Shown here: positions 1 through 9,093 of the stretch, one piece after another
How positions within the stretch are numbered: position 1 is the stretch's first letter
How the letters are laid out: each line of letters opens with the position of its first letter
Source of the DNA: Pelagomonas calceolata
Taxonomy: Eukaryota; Sar; Pelagophyceae; Pelagomonadales; Pelagomonadaceae
NCBI GenBank assembly: GCA_918797485.1
Contig: CAKKNE010000005.1
Span: 1,116,001-1,180,000 of the forward strand
Length of the DNA stretch: 64,000 nucleotides
Reading direction: 5' to 3'
Notes under the pieces: model-generated
Seen by the model: the letters and a program-made list of their open reading frames with translations, nothing else
What the model was told of the DNA's origin: nothing
The model's database searches: none
Position numbers and translations under genes: made by a program

Positions 1-15
1 GGCGCAAAGCTTTGG

Positions 16-36
16 GCTAGTGTCTTACTACGCTAG
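16..36. promoter_or_regulatory. GCTAG palindrome, candidate promoter element
   Basis: The sequence reads GCTAG, then TGTCTTAC, then CGCTAG, which is the reverse orientation of the GTAAGACACTAGC element found repeatedly in this window. It lies 215 bp upstream of the ankyrin gene starting at 251. Its function as a promoter is inferred from position and recurrence. Confidence 0.6.
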
Positions 37-250
37 TTACGCTGTTTTGCGCGCGCGCTTTTTCCCGGGGCCTCCTGAGCTCGCGGGTTTCTACGTCGAC
101 AGCCTTTGCGCGCTTTTTGAGATCGTCTGTTCCTAGCTCTGGGGAATAGGCACAGCTGACAGCGCTGCTGACAATCTGCTGACTGCTGACAGGGACAGGC
201 TGCATAGCAGCGGTCAAAAAACAATCTACCTCTGATCCGCAGTGGTCATT

Positions 251-985
251 ATGGATCCAGAGCCCAACTGGTCTCCTATCTTCCGCGCTGTTATGGACCT
301 TGATGTTCAAGCTCTGCGGCGCGAGCTCGCGTCTGGCGTCGACGTTAATCTGATGGAGGACAAAACCACGCCGCTCTATATGGCTGTGATTTTTGGTAGT
401 TCATACGCTGAGGAAAAGTTACAGGAGCGACTCGAGTGCATCTCAATGCTCTTGGAGGCTGGCGCTTCAATATCTAATATTGGCCGGGGAGCAACTGCAT
501 TACATCATGCTGCGAGCAATGAGTCCCCGGCATTCCATCCCGTCATCAAGCTACTCATGGAATCGGGCGCCGATGTTAATGCAGTTGATTCTTTGGGCGA
601 TTCCGTGTTAGCTGCGGCAGCAGAAAGTGGTACGACCGGCGCTGTCAGGATGCTCATCTCGGCGGGCGCCGTGGGTCTCGACCGAGCCCTGGACCTAGCG
701 ATTACGAATGGCAAAATACGCAATTGCGCTCAGCTCCTGCGCGCCGGCGCCGCACTACCGGCCGTAATAACCGCGCCCGCGCCGCCGCCGTATTCGCAAA
801 GGCGCGGTTTCCCGCAAATGTGCGCTTACATAGGGAACATCCGCGCGGCGGGAAATTACAAAGCCTACGAGAAGGCGCATCGTCAGCGCCTCGTGGCAAT
901 ATTCCTCCCGAAACTGCCTCATCTCCCGGCCGACGTGCTCGGGCGCGTCGTCGAAATTTTATGGGATATTGGGGGTCACGAATAA
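251..985 (+). CDS. Ankyrin-repeat protein
   Basis: This gene encodes 244 residues with about four ankyrin repeats between residues 25 and 160; the ALHHAA and ESGADVNAVD signatures are clear. The role is probably protein-protein interaction, with unknown partner. The C-terminus (YEKAHRQRLVAIFLPKLP followed by LPADVLGRVVEILW) is a tail I associate with ankyrin families expanded in pelagophyte algae. The frame is open from a GTG at 242, but the first ATG is at 251 and is chosen here. No signal peptide or membrane segment is seen. It follows a palindromic promoter-like element at 16-36. Confidence 0.8.
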   Translation: MDPEPNWSPIFRAVMDLDVQALRRELASGVDVNLMEDKTTPLYMAVIFGSSYAEEKLQERLECISMLLEAGASISNIGRGATALHHAASNESPAFHPVIKLLMESGADVNAVDSLGDSVLAAAAESGTTGAVRMLISAGAVGLDRALDLAITNGKIRNCAQLLRAGAALPAVITAPAPPPYSQRRGFPQMCAYIGNIRAAGNYKAYEKAHRQRLVAIFLPKLPHLPADVLGRVVEILWDIGGHE

Positions 986-1022
986 TGTGCACTGTTAATA
1001 GCTATTAAGGTTACACATAGAT

Positions 1023-2978
1023 CTAACACCCGTACGCCGCGACGAGCGCCTCCTTCGCCTCGGACACCTCGCGCATCTTCCGCTCGGCTCTTAACCGATC
1101 GCCCCGAGCTTTGTCCGGGTGCCACAGCCGCGCCAGTTTTTTATGTTGCTTCTTGAGCCACTTGCATTTGGATTCTTTCCGCAAATCCAGGACGTTGGCC
1201 GGCAGGTCTAGAACACGGGCATGATCTCTACGTTTCTCCCACTGGTCCTCGAGCCGCCGGCAGTCCATCAGCCGCCTTCTTAGATCGAAAGCGTCGCCCG
1301 CGTCGTCGGTCCACTGCAGTCGTTCTGCCTCAGCCCTTTCCCCACCGGCCGCCTCGACGGCGGCGCGCCAGTCGCGCACCGCGTCGTCGTAGGCGTCGTC
1401 CCGCTCGAGAGCCGCCGCTCGAGCCGCGTAGGCTTCGACACCCTCGTCCTGTTGGACCGCAGCGTCGCAGGCCGGCTTCGCCAGCTCATGGCGTCTCACG
1501 CGACTAAACGCGTGGCAGCTCCGCAGATAAAGCGTCGCCCGATACGCCTCCAAGCGACTCCCTTCGAACTCCTCGCCCAGCGCGTCCAGGGCGCCGTAGG
1601 CCTCGTCCAACAAGTCGACCGTCTTGAGGGCCATCCCCTTTTTCAGTTGCTTATCAATAGATTCGACCCTCCTCTTGAGTTCCTTGAGCCCGTCGTACTG
1701 CGTCCTTAAAGGTTTGGAATCGGGGTCGTGCCTGAGACCAGCTTGGACAAACCTAGTCGCCTTGTCGAGGCGACCCCTTTCCAGTGCTGCTGCTGCCCCA
1801 ATGGTCAGCGCGAGCGTCTTCGGCTCGCCCGTCACGAAGGGCGTCCGCATCAGTTTCGGATTATGTTTTTCTAACGCTTGTAAGGCAGCTCCTGCGACCT
1901 GTTCGGCGCCGCCCGCGTCGCCTAGCACCAAACGGGCTCGCGCGAGCCAGACGGCCCACTTGAGCGGGCGGCCACTCCTTACGAGACGAGCCAACGCCTC
2001 CGCGGCGCTGCTCCAATCCCCTTTGGCATTGTCGTTGTCTTCGGCGAGGGCTTTACGTAGAGAATCGACGGCCGTGGACGCCGCCGCCGCCGCGTCCAGA
2101 GCTCTTTGAGCCGTGCTCTCGACGGCCTCCTTGTTCTCGGGCCCGGAGGCAGCCGCACAGCGCGCGATGTGCGCCAACGCCTCCTCGGCGTCGCCGCCAC
2201 TATCCAAAGACTGAAGAGCCGCGTCGAACTCGCTCTTCGCATCACCTGTAAACTTGTGCCCGCCCCGGAACAGATCGGCGACCGAACACGAGCGCGACGC
2301 CACGCAGCTCCGCGCGTTGCTCGCGAAGGCGTCCCCGGGCTTCGCCGTGTGCTCTTCACTATCCAACAAGGCCCGTAGACCGGCCTCGGCGGCCTTCCGT
2401 CTTTGTGCAGCGGCGTCGCGCGACGCCTTTTCCCGCGCTAAACGAGCATCATAAATAGCCCGTTCCTGGGCCTCCTTGGCCAGCTGTTCCTGGAGCTGCC
2501 GGTCCTCCTGCATACATGTCGAAACTTCCCTCATGTACTGCTCTTCTACTGATCGTTCAATACCTTTGCGCCGGGCGGCTCTTAAATAGTCGGCCGCGGC
2601 GCTTCTCGGTCGGTCCTCCCTTGCCTCTTCGGCACGTTTGACATGTTTTCCTGCCGTTTTTAGTTTAGTGGCGTTCGATCCCGCGAGCGCGTGTACTCGA
2701 TCGTCGGGCACCGGTGTGTCGGATGACGCCTCTTCGAGCACGTCGGCGATTTTCCGTGCAAAGCCGGCGTCGGGCCTTTTGGCGATATCCCAGACGTAGC
2801 GCAACGCCGCGGCCACGGCGTCCTCATCCAAATGAATCGCGACGTCGACCGTGTCCTTGTCGTTGAATTTGAGCGGCACGCTGATCCACTCGTTCGTTCG
2901 GACGTCGCCGTCCGGGCCGACGTCCGCTATTTCTGCCGCGGCGACGGCGAACGCCAGCGTAGCGAGGAGCCGATGCAT
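1023..2978 (-). CDS. Secretory-pathway DnaJ/TPR co-chaperone-like protein
   Basis: The 651-residue protein starts with a hydrophobic signal peptide (residues 1-15, ending AAAEIA). A charged coiled coil follows at about 140-205, then helical TPR-like repeats at about 250-560. A C-terminal J domain at about 595-651 has an intact HPD motif in LARLWHPDKARG. The architecture resembles P58IPK/DNAJC3, an ER-lumenal Hsp70 co-chaperone, so a role in ER protein folding is inferred. There is no KDEL-type retrieval signal; the protein ends AAYGC. The ATG at 2978 faces the phosphatase gene at 3329, and the two share an upstream region with one palindromic element. Confidence 0.8.
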   Translation of the reverse strand: MHRLLATLAFAVAAAEIADVGPDGDVRTNEWISVPLKFNDKDTVDVAIHLDEDAVAAALRYVWDIAKRPDAGFARKIADVLEEASSDTPVPDDRVHALAGSNATKLKTAGKHVKRAEEAREDRPRSAAADYLRAARRKGIERSVEEQYMREVSTCMQEDRQLQEQLAKEAQERAIYDARLAREKASRDAAAQRRKAAEAGLRALLDSEEHTAKPGDAFASNARSCVASRSCSVADLFRGGHKFTGDAKSEFDAALQSLDSGGDAEEALAHIARCAAASGPENKEAVESTAQRALDAAAAASTAVDSLRKALAEDNDNAKGDWSSAAEALARLVRSGRPLKWAVWLARARLVLGDAGGAEQVAGAALQALEKHNPKLMRTPFVTGEPKTLALTIGAAAALERGRLDKATRFVQAGLRHDPDSKPLRTQYDGLKELKRRVESIDKQLKKGMALKTVDLLDEAYGALDALGEEFEGSRLEAYRATLYLRSCHAFSRVRRHELAKPACDAAVQQDEGVEAYAARAAALERDDAYDDAVRDWRAAVEAAGGERAEAERLQWTDDAGDAFDLRRRLMDCRRLEDQWEKRRDHARVLDLPANVLDLRKESKCKWLKKQHKKLARLWHPDKARGDRLRAERKMREVSEAKEALVAAYGC

Positions 2979-3127
2979 GGGCTTGCTGCAGTAAGTCGCA
3001 CGCTTGCAAGGAAGCTATGCCGCAGCGACTGGCGCAGCAACGGGCTGTCGCCAGGCTGCAAATCCAATGCAACTGGGCTGTTTGTGGGCGTCGCAGCGCG
3101 TGTAAAAATGGGGTCAAAAATTAATCA

Positions 3128-3151
3128 GCTAGCGGTCAGTAAGACACTAGC
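3128..3151. promoter_or_regulatory. GCTAGCG...GTAAGACACTAGC element, bidirectional spacer
   Basis: A near-consensus copy lies between the divergent DnaJ/TPR (start 2978) and phosphatase (start 3329) genes, 150 and 178 bp from their start codons. Its palindromic CTAG ends and central position suggest a shared promoter element; this is inference. Confidence 0.7.
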
Positions 3152-3328
3152 AAGAATTGTGGGGCAGCCTCTCCGCGCGTAGGTAGCCGCATAGCTCGCG
3201 ACGCGCTGGCAACAAGGCCTCCTTGGCTTCCTGAACCCCCGTCGGTGCGAAATCCTGAGCTGTAGCCTCGGAAATTGATGCTGCCACTGTGTACCATAAG
3301 CTGCTGCCCTAAACGCCATCGACGCGCC

Positions 3329-3814
3329 ATGCCCAAAATACTCTACGTCTGCACGAGCAACACCTGCCGAAGTCCAGCCGCCGCGACGATCGCGCGCGCG
3401 CACCTTGAGACAATCGGGCGGACGGATGTCGAGATAACGAGCCGCGGCCTCACCGACCGCTATTCCGCGTGGGGCTCGGGCCCGGACCCGCGCGCCGAGA
3501 AAGCTTTACAAAGGGCCACGGGCCTGTCGAGCGCGGGCCACGCGTCCTCGAAATTAACGGCGACAGAAGTAGACGAGTGCGACGCGCTCTTCTACTTCAT
3601 GCGCGAGCACGTCGACTGGATCGCGGGCTGCGTCGGCGAGGCGCCGGTGCGGCGCGCCCTCGAGAGCGGCCGGTTGTGCATCGTGCACCCGCCGGACGGC
3701 ATTCCCGACCCGTTCTTCGCCGACGACGCGTTCTACGGCGAGGTCATGACGATGCTCGAGACGCACGTCGCGCGGTCGTTGGACGAGGTACTTGATAAGT
3801 TTACAACACGTTAA
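3329..3814 (+). CDS. Low-molecular-weight protein tyrosine phosphatase
   Basis: The 161-residue protein has the LMW-PTP fold. The P-loop C(X)5R(S) is present as CTSNTCRS at residues 8-15, with nucleophile Cys8 and phosphate-binding Arg14. The general-acid Asp lies in GIPDPFF near residue 127. It hydrolyses phosphotyrosine or small aryl phosphates in the cytosol. The length matches the family. The ATG at 3329 gives the canonical start MPKILYVC; an in-frame ATG at 3278 would add 17 unconserved residues. The motif CGCCATCGACGC, seen in introns elsewhere in this window, sits just before the ATG, so a 5'UTR intron is possible. Confidence 0.92.
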   Translation: MPKILYVCTSNTCRSPAAATIARAHLETIGRTDVEITSRGLTDRYSAWGSGPDPRAEKALQRATGLSSAGHASSKLTATEVDECDALFYFMREHVDWIAGCVGEAPVRRALESGRLCIVHPPDGIPDPFFADDAFYGEVMTMLETHVARSLDEVLDKFTTR

Positions 3815-3847
3815 ATAAAGCGTCGGCGGCGTGCGCCACGCGTCAGT

Positions 3848-4753
3848 TCAAGGCGCTGGCGGCGCGGGCTCGCTCGCCGGCGCGGCCGACTCGCCAGCCC
3901 CGAACATCTCCCCGAAGTAGTCGGGGTACTTCTCGACGCAAGCTTTCAGAGCCAGCGTCGGCTCTGCACAGGCCACCGCGAAGTCCGCCTCTTTCTTCTC
4001 TTTGTCCTGTTCGCCATTCTTCGCTTCCACGTCGTCGAGACACGCCTCCCACACTTTAAAGACGGCCGCACACGGCGAGTCCTCCATGAACTGACAGAGG
4101 GGGCATTTTAACGAAGGCTCCACGAGACAAGTCTCGTCCCTCCAAAAGTCCGCGCGGCAGACCGTGCCACTTAACGGCGCTTCATTGGTAGGTGGCCACG
4201 GGTCGCCCGAGGACCCCTCCACGGCTTTCTTCGGTTCCGCATGATTGAATGCCGCCTCACCGATCTTCAGCACCGCCGTCGTTGAACCACTGGCCTTCAC
4301 CTCCGTCCCGTCGCACAGACAAGCCCCTCTCAGGGCACCGTCGCTGTCGGCGCCGACGACTCGAACCGTCGCCCTTTCGCCGTAGAGCGAGCCGTACATC
4401 TCCGGTCGTTTTTCTAGCCCTTCATCTAGCACAAACAAAGCCGTCGTGCTGTCCTTGTCGGGCCATTTCTCCGCGAGCCGTTTCCGCGACGCGTCGTCCA
4501 AGAAGACGCCGACCCGCGGCGCGGTGTCCGGCGTCGGTTTCGGTTTTTCTGGTGGCGGCGTCGCTGTCGTCTGTGGTGGCGTCGCCGTCGTCTGGCGCCG
4601 CTGGAGTTGCGCCGCTGGAGCCGCCACGGAGTTGCGCCGCTGCAGCGAGGATGTCTTGCGCTGGCGCGGCGCCTCGGTGCTCTGCTCGGCTGCTGCGTAC
4701 GGTATAGTAGCAGCGAGCGCTGCGCCGCCGCGCGCGGCGAGGGTTCGCAGCAT
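3848..4753 (-). CDS. GCK-domain (CHCH-like) protein
   Basis: The 301-residue protein has an Ala-rich N-terminal leader and a low-complexity Thr/Pro region at about 30-80. The C-terminal half carries a GCK-type domain (about residues 216-285). Its paired cysteines occur in CPLCQFMEDSPC, WEACLDDV, VACAEP and KACVEKYPDYFGEMF. GCK domains are found in plant and algal proteins and resemble twin-Cys CHCH folds of mitochondria, so mitochondrial intermembrane-space localisation is possible but not shown. The stop lies 33 bp from that of the convergent phosphatase gene. Confidence 0.7.
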   Translation of the reverse strand: MLRTLAARGGAALAATIPYAAAEQSTEAPRQRKTSSLQRRNSVAAPAAQLQRRQTTATPPQTTATPPPEKPKPTPDTAPRVGVFLDDASRKRLAEKWPDKDSTTALFVLDEGLEKRPEMYGSLYGERATVRVVGADSDGALRGACLCDGTEVKASGSTTAVLKIGEAAFNHAEPKKAVEGSSGDPWPPTNEAPLSGTVCRADFWRDETCLVEPSLKCPLCQFMEDSPCAAVFKVWEACLDDVEAKNGEQDKEKKEADFAVACAEPTLALKACVEKYPDYFGEMFGAGESAAPASEPAPPAP

Positions 4754-4907
4754 GGTCTATTGCACTCGCTGTGCTGCTCGGTGGTGAACAGCCGCAGTTG
4801 CGCTGCGATGCGCTGCACAGCGATCACAGCGATCAAAAGCAATGCTTTCGCGTCCCAAAACAAGGCAGCGTCCACAGCTACGGGCTTGCGCCGCGAATGA
4901 GTGCTTC

Positions 4908-4931
4908 GCTAGTATCTTACAGGACTCTAGC
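4908..4931. promoter_or_regulatory. GCTAGTATCTTACA... palindrome, bidirectional spacer
   Basis: This is the inverted orientation of the GTAAGACACTAGC element. It lies between the divergent GCK gene (start 4753) and TAPT1 gene (start 5165), 154 and 233 bp from their starts. Confidence 0.62.
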
Positions 4932-5164
4932 TGAAAAAATATAACTTGGCTTTGCCGCAGCAACAGGCGCCTGCGCTCGCGCCCTGAGGGCCCGTGAAAG
5001 CCTGACTGTGCTGCCAGCGACCACTGCTAAGCACAGCAGCCAGCCCGACGTCGCCGACGCGGCCGAGCCACTACAGGTCGCCAGGCGCTGCATTGCCGCG
5101 CGGCAGGTCGAGACGCTGTACGCGCGCACGCCGTCGACGCAGCGCAGCACCCAGCGGCTAAAAC

Positions 5165-6940
5165 ATGGCCGCCGCCGTCCGCCCCATGCCGCAGCGCGCC
5201 CAGTCGGGCCCCACGGCCGTGCTCTTCGAGGACGACCCCGTGCGGCGCTACGAGCGCGACGCGCCGGCGCCGGCGCGGTCCCCCAACAGAAGACCGCCGC
5301 CCGTGCGCACCGGAAGCTGTGTGGGAGATGCGCCTTCTCCTAGAGAGAGCATGGGCGCGCGGCGACGGCGACGGTCGCAGGAGCCCCGACCTCGAAGTAG
5401 ATCCCGGTCCGGTTCCGTCACGTCGCGCTCCGGCGCGCGCTCGTTAAGCCCCCAACGGACCCAACTTTCCCAGAGGAGACGATCTTCCTCAAATGGGGAC
5501 CTCAATACGACAAAAGACGACATTGAATTACCAGCGATTGATTTTCAACCACCTACCTTACAAACGTCGTCGTGGCGCGACCTGCTGGCCTTCGCCTGGT
5601 CCGAGGCTTTAGGTGATCGCCACGCCTTTGGGTTAGATGAAAATGTGACTTCGGAAATCGACAACTTCCTGCTGGTCCCGGCGCGGTTCGAGCGGTTCCT
5701 CTGGTTCGGGCTGCTGGCTTGCCTAGATACGTTTTTATATGCGGTGACCTTCCTACCGATACGTGCTTTTGTAGCATTGTACTCTCTACTGGCTTTGGCT
5801 TTACGGATAAGACCACAGGAACCGCGCTCCCCGGGAAGCCCGCGCAACTTAAGGCCGCCGGCCTTCTCGCGGGCGCAAGCTTATGATTTGGCGCGATGCG
5901 TCGTCGTAGCGGCAGGTGTTGGAGTGTTACGAAGGGTACCACTATCCAGAGCTTATCATTGGATCCGGGGCCAGAATACGATAAAGCTATACGTTATCAT
6001 AGGCATCATGGAGGTTTTTGATAGGTTGCTGTGTGCCTTCGCCCAGGACGCGTTAGATAGCTTCTACCTGTCGACGCGAGGTGCGCTCGAGACGATACAA
6101 AATACGAGGAAGTCGGCCGTGTTTCTGTCACTCGTGACGGTGGTGACCGTGGCCCACGCTCTGTTGTTATTTGTACATTTAACCACATTAAATGTGGTGG
6201 TCAACGCCAACGAAGCAACGGCACTCTTTGCGTTACTCGTGTCAAATAACTTCAGCGAGATAAAGTCGACAGTGTTCAAGAGGTTTACGCCCTTGACTTT
6301 ATTTGACATCACGGCGGCCGACGTCTGTGAAAGGTTCAAACTTGTTTTGTTCTTGGCTCTGCTGTACTTGCTGGGCTGGGCGCAAGTCGCTGGAGATGCG
6401 ACAGAGAGTCGAGCCAGTCTAGAGGTGGTCCGCTTCCAAAGTCTCAGTGTCTTGGGCTTCGAGGTCGTGGCGGACTGGCTCAAGCATGCGTTTGTTGCCA
6501 AATTTAATAGAGTAGACGCGTCTGCTTATGATGCTTACGCTGAGAGAGTAGCTCGAGATGTCGTTACCGGTCGACGGGGCGGCGACGCTGGTTTTGCTTT
6601 AGATCATACGCAGGCCGTTACGAGACGACTATCCTTTCCTTTATTACCGCTGGCGTGCGTCGCCGTGCGGTACGCCGCGTTGAGTCTTGGTTGGTTACGA
6701 TTGAGTTTGGAGCTATCACCGTATGCGGTGGCGGCTTTGGCTTCCCTGGGCTTCCTGCTATTAGTGCAGCTCAAGCTGCTCACCTCCATATGTCTGGCGG
6801 GCGTCGCGGTCGGGCTCTGCCCCGACGAGGCGGCGACGCCGGCGCCGTTGAAGTCGCCGCGGCGCGAGGCGCGGTCGTTCCACGACCTGCCCGCGCTGCG
6901 GAAGACCGGGTCCCAGACCCTGGCGCGGGCTAGTGTATAG
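5165..6940 (+). CDS. TAPT1: TAPT1-family multi-pass membrane protein
   Basis: This 591-residue protein belongs to the TAPT1/CMV1-receptor family (DUF747). Residues 1-130 are Arg/Ser-rich and disordered. The conserved core runs from SWRDLLAFAWSE (about 138) through several membrane segments. The diagnostic stretch YVIIGIMEVFDRLLCAF, then LLVSNNFSEIKSTVFKRF and ADVCERFKL, matches the family strongly. Human TAPT1 is linked to ER/cilium-associated functions; the algal role is unknown. The C-terminus is short and Arg/Ser-rich. It is intronless in this window and its upstream region is shared with the GCK-domain gene. Confidence 0.93.
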   Translation: MAAAVRPMPQRAQSGPTAVLFEDDPVRRYERDAPAPARSPNRRPPPVRTGSCVGDAPSPRESMGARRRRRSQEPRPRSRSRSGSVTSRSGARSLSPQRTQLSQRRRSSSNGDLNTTKDDIELPAIDFQPPTLQTSSWRDLLAFAWSEALGDRHAFGLDENVTSEIDNFLLVPARFERFLWFGLLACLDTFLYAVTFLPIRAFVALYSLLALALRIRPQEPRSPGSPRNLRPPAFSRAQAYDLARCVVVAAGVGVLRRVPLSRAYHWIRGQNTIKLYVIIGIMEVFDRLLCAFAQDALDSFYLSTRGALETIQNTRKSAVFLSLVTVVTVAHALLLFVHLTTLNVVVNANEATALFALLVSNNFSEIKSTVFKRFTPLTLFDITAADVCERFKLVLFLALLYLLGWAQVAGDATESRASLEVVRFQSLSVLGFEVVADWLKHAFVAKFNRVDASAYDAYAERVARDVVTGRRGGDAGFALDHTQAVTRRLSFPLLPLACVAVRYAALSLGWLRLSLELSPYAVAALASLGFLLLVQLKLLTSICLAGVAVGLCPDEAATPAPLKSPRREARSFHDLPALRKTGSQTLARASV

Positions 6941-7601
6941 AGAAATCTTTGTGTTTGCTTCTGTTGCTTCTAGCCTGTTGCTCTAGCCTGTTGCAGTGTT
7001 GCTTTCCGGGGGCGTCACGGTGAGAAGCTGCGAGTGGACCCGCGACCGCGCGTGTCTATCTAGATGTAGTTTTTTCGTGTCGCGTCGACTGGCGTAGTGC
7101 CAAACGGCGTCTGTTCTGCCCGGCCTGCATCGGCTAGAGCCATCGGCACGATGACTCCAGTGGCCCGCGCGGCCGCGGAAGGCCGCGGACTAGCAGGCGG
7201 GTACGCGCCCGCGCAACGCCCACCGCCCTACCGAGCCCTGGCGCACGCCTTGAGCTACGCCTCGGGAGCGTTGGCGCGATTCGCCTCGGCACCGTCCGCT
7301 CCTAAAATAACTACGAGGCGTCGCAAATACTACCTGTAAGCCCGTTCTAAAACGAGCAGGCGAAGGCCCGGAGGATCACTCGGCAGCCCAGCATCGGCGC
7401 TACAGCTTCGGTAGCTTCCCTGCTGCCCGCCGTCGCCGTGCAAGCAGCTTTTCGGCTGCACACCAAAAACTGCCAAAATCCGAGGGCGCGACGCGGCCCG
7501 AGGCTTCGAAAAGCCGTCGACAGGACTGCTATAAGTCTCTGAACTTCGCTGCACGCCGTCGCCGACGCGCGGACGCGATCCAAGGAAAAGCAGAGACGGC
7601 G
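6941..7601. other. Spacer between TAPT1 and Myb genes
   Basis: This 661-bp stretch contains the marginal small frame at 7151-7339 and otherwise no supported gene. No copy of the palindromic promoter element was found here, although the Myb gene must start from it. Confidence 0.4.
7151..7339 (+). CDS. Possible 62-residue small protein
   Basis: This ATG-initiated frame encodes an Ala/Pro/Arg-rich 62-residue peptide ending TTRRRKYYL. No domain is recognised. High GC content makes chance open frames common here, so this is only a candidate, and it could be part of the Myb gene leader. Confidence 0.2.
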   Translation: MTPVARAAAEGRGLAGGYAPAQRPPPYRALAHALSYASGALARFASAPSAPKITTRRRKYYL

Positions 7602-9059
7602 ATGCAGAACGCCGCCTACCCGCCGCAGTATAATGCGGGGGCCCAGCCCGTGCCCATGCCTGAACAGGTGGGCTACTACGCCGCGCCGGCGATGCTCGGC
7701 GGCCCCGTGCCCGGGAGACCGTCCTACGTCCTGCCACAAGCACCTTCCGTAGGAAGCTGGCCCCTGCCACCTGCTACAACCCAAATGGTCCCCGGCATGG
7801 CGCCGCCGCCCGCTCCAGCAAACGAAGAGCCGACGAAGGTCGTGCGAGCGAAGGGCGTGGCACGAGCGCGCTGGAACCGCGACGAGGAGGAACGGCTCAA
7901 AAAACTCGTCGGGGAGCACGGCGCGAAGCGCTCCTGGCAGAAGATCTCCGAGAAGCTCGGGAGCGGCCGCACGGCGTCGGGCGTCGAGCAGCACTGGCAG
8001 GTCATGACGGGCCAGCGGCAGCGGAACGGCGCTACGGTTCCCAAGGAGAACCAGGCGCAGCATCCCAACGCTCTACTTGCTGTAGGACAGAAAGATGGTC
8101 AGCAGACCGAAAGAAGGACCTCTGCGAGGTGGACGCAGGACGAAGAAAACAGGTTGCGAGAAGCTGTTTCTGAATTGGGCAAGGGCAAGTGGACCCTGGT
8201 CGCTGACAGATTGGGCACTGGAAGGTCACCGTCGGCCGTGGAGCAGCACTGGCAGATCGTGACTGGCCAAAGAAAGTCGAAGGGAAGGCACGCTGCCGCT
8301 CATCTACAGCATCGCGCGCGGACGATGGGCGCGTCGGCGCCGGGCGCGCAAGCATTTGTCTTGGCGGGTGGCTCCGTGACACCACACTTACCGGGTCTAG
8401 CGCCACCGGGCGAGCAGCCGAGAGAAAAAGGTGGCGCTCGGTGGACGCCCGACGAAGAGCACGAGCTCAAACGACTCATCGAGGAGGTGGGTGCGAAGGG
8501 CCAGTGGAGGGTGATTGCTGATAGACTACGAAGCGGTAGATCTCCAGGAGCGGTAGAACAACATTGGCAGATCATGACCGGGGGCCGGAAAGGGAGTAGT
8601 GCGACGCGGCTCGCCCAGCAACGACTTGAGGTCGACGACGGCGACGGCGACTTGAAGCGGTCTCGGGCGACGAAGACGCGCGCGGTCGCTCATAGGTGGA
8701 CTCCTCAAGAAGAAGCGCAATTATCAGCTTTAGTGGAAGAATTGGGTCCTCGCGGCAAGTGGGGCCAGATCGCCGAGAAGTTGGCTTCCGGTCGCACGTC
8801 GTCCGGCGTCGAGCAGCACTGGAAGATCATGCACGGCGCGCACCACGGCGCCAAGAAGGCGCGCCTCGCGCCGGCGGCGCCGCCGACCTTGGTCGCCGCG
8901 GCGGCGCCTCCACCTAGTATGCTGGGCCAGGCGCGGCCCATTTCGCACGGCCAGGTGCCGGGCCAGTGGGTGCCGGGCCTGCCGGGCCAGCCGTACCAGT
9001 ACCAGGTGGTGACGGACGCGGACGGGCGGCCCGTCCAGGCCTCGGGGCAGATGATGTAA
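7602..9059 (+). CDS. Four-repeat Myb/SANT-domain protein
   Basis: The 485-residue protein carries four Myb/SANT repeats starting near residues 88, 175, 279 and 364. Each has the W-x-x-(D/Q)EE start (for example ARWTQDEENRL) and ends with a shared third helix, SxVEQHW(Q/K)IM. Only the first Trp of each repeat plus a WK/WR..IA core is kept, which is typical of Myb-like rather than classical c-Myb repeats. The third-helix sequence suggests DNA binding. The flanks are Pro/Gly/Gln-rich, as in transcription factors. The ATG at 7602 (MQNAAYPPQY) is first in frame. The stop is only 34 bp from that of the convergent histone-fold gene. Confidence 0.85.
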   Translation: MQNAAYPPQYNAGAQPVPMPEQVGYYAAPAMLGGPVPGRPSYVLPQAPSVGSWPLPPATTQMVPGMAPPPAPANEEPTKVVRAKGVARARWNRDEEERLKKLVGEHGAKRSWQKISEKLGSGRTASGVEQHWQVMTGQRQRNGATVPKENQAQHPNALLAVGQKDGQQTERRTSARWTQDEENRLREAVSELGKGKWTLVADRLGTGRSPSAVEQHWQIVTGQRKSKGRHAAAHLQHRARTMGASAPGAQAFVLAGGSVTPHLPGLAPPGEQPREKGGARWTPDEEHELKRLIEEVGAKGQWRVIADRLRSGRSPGAVEQHWQIMTGGRKGSSATRLAQQRLEVDDGDGDLKRSRATKTRAVAHRWTPQEEAQLSALVEELGPRGKWGQIAEKLASGRTSSGVEQHWKIMHGAHHGAKKARLAPAAPPTLVAAAAPPPSMLGQARPISHGQVPGQWVPGLPGQPYQYQVVTDADGRPVQASGQMM

Positions 9060-9093
9060 GGGATTTCTTGACTCAAATTTACTCGTCGTTCGT

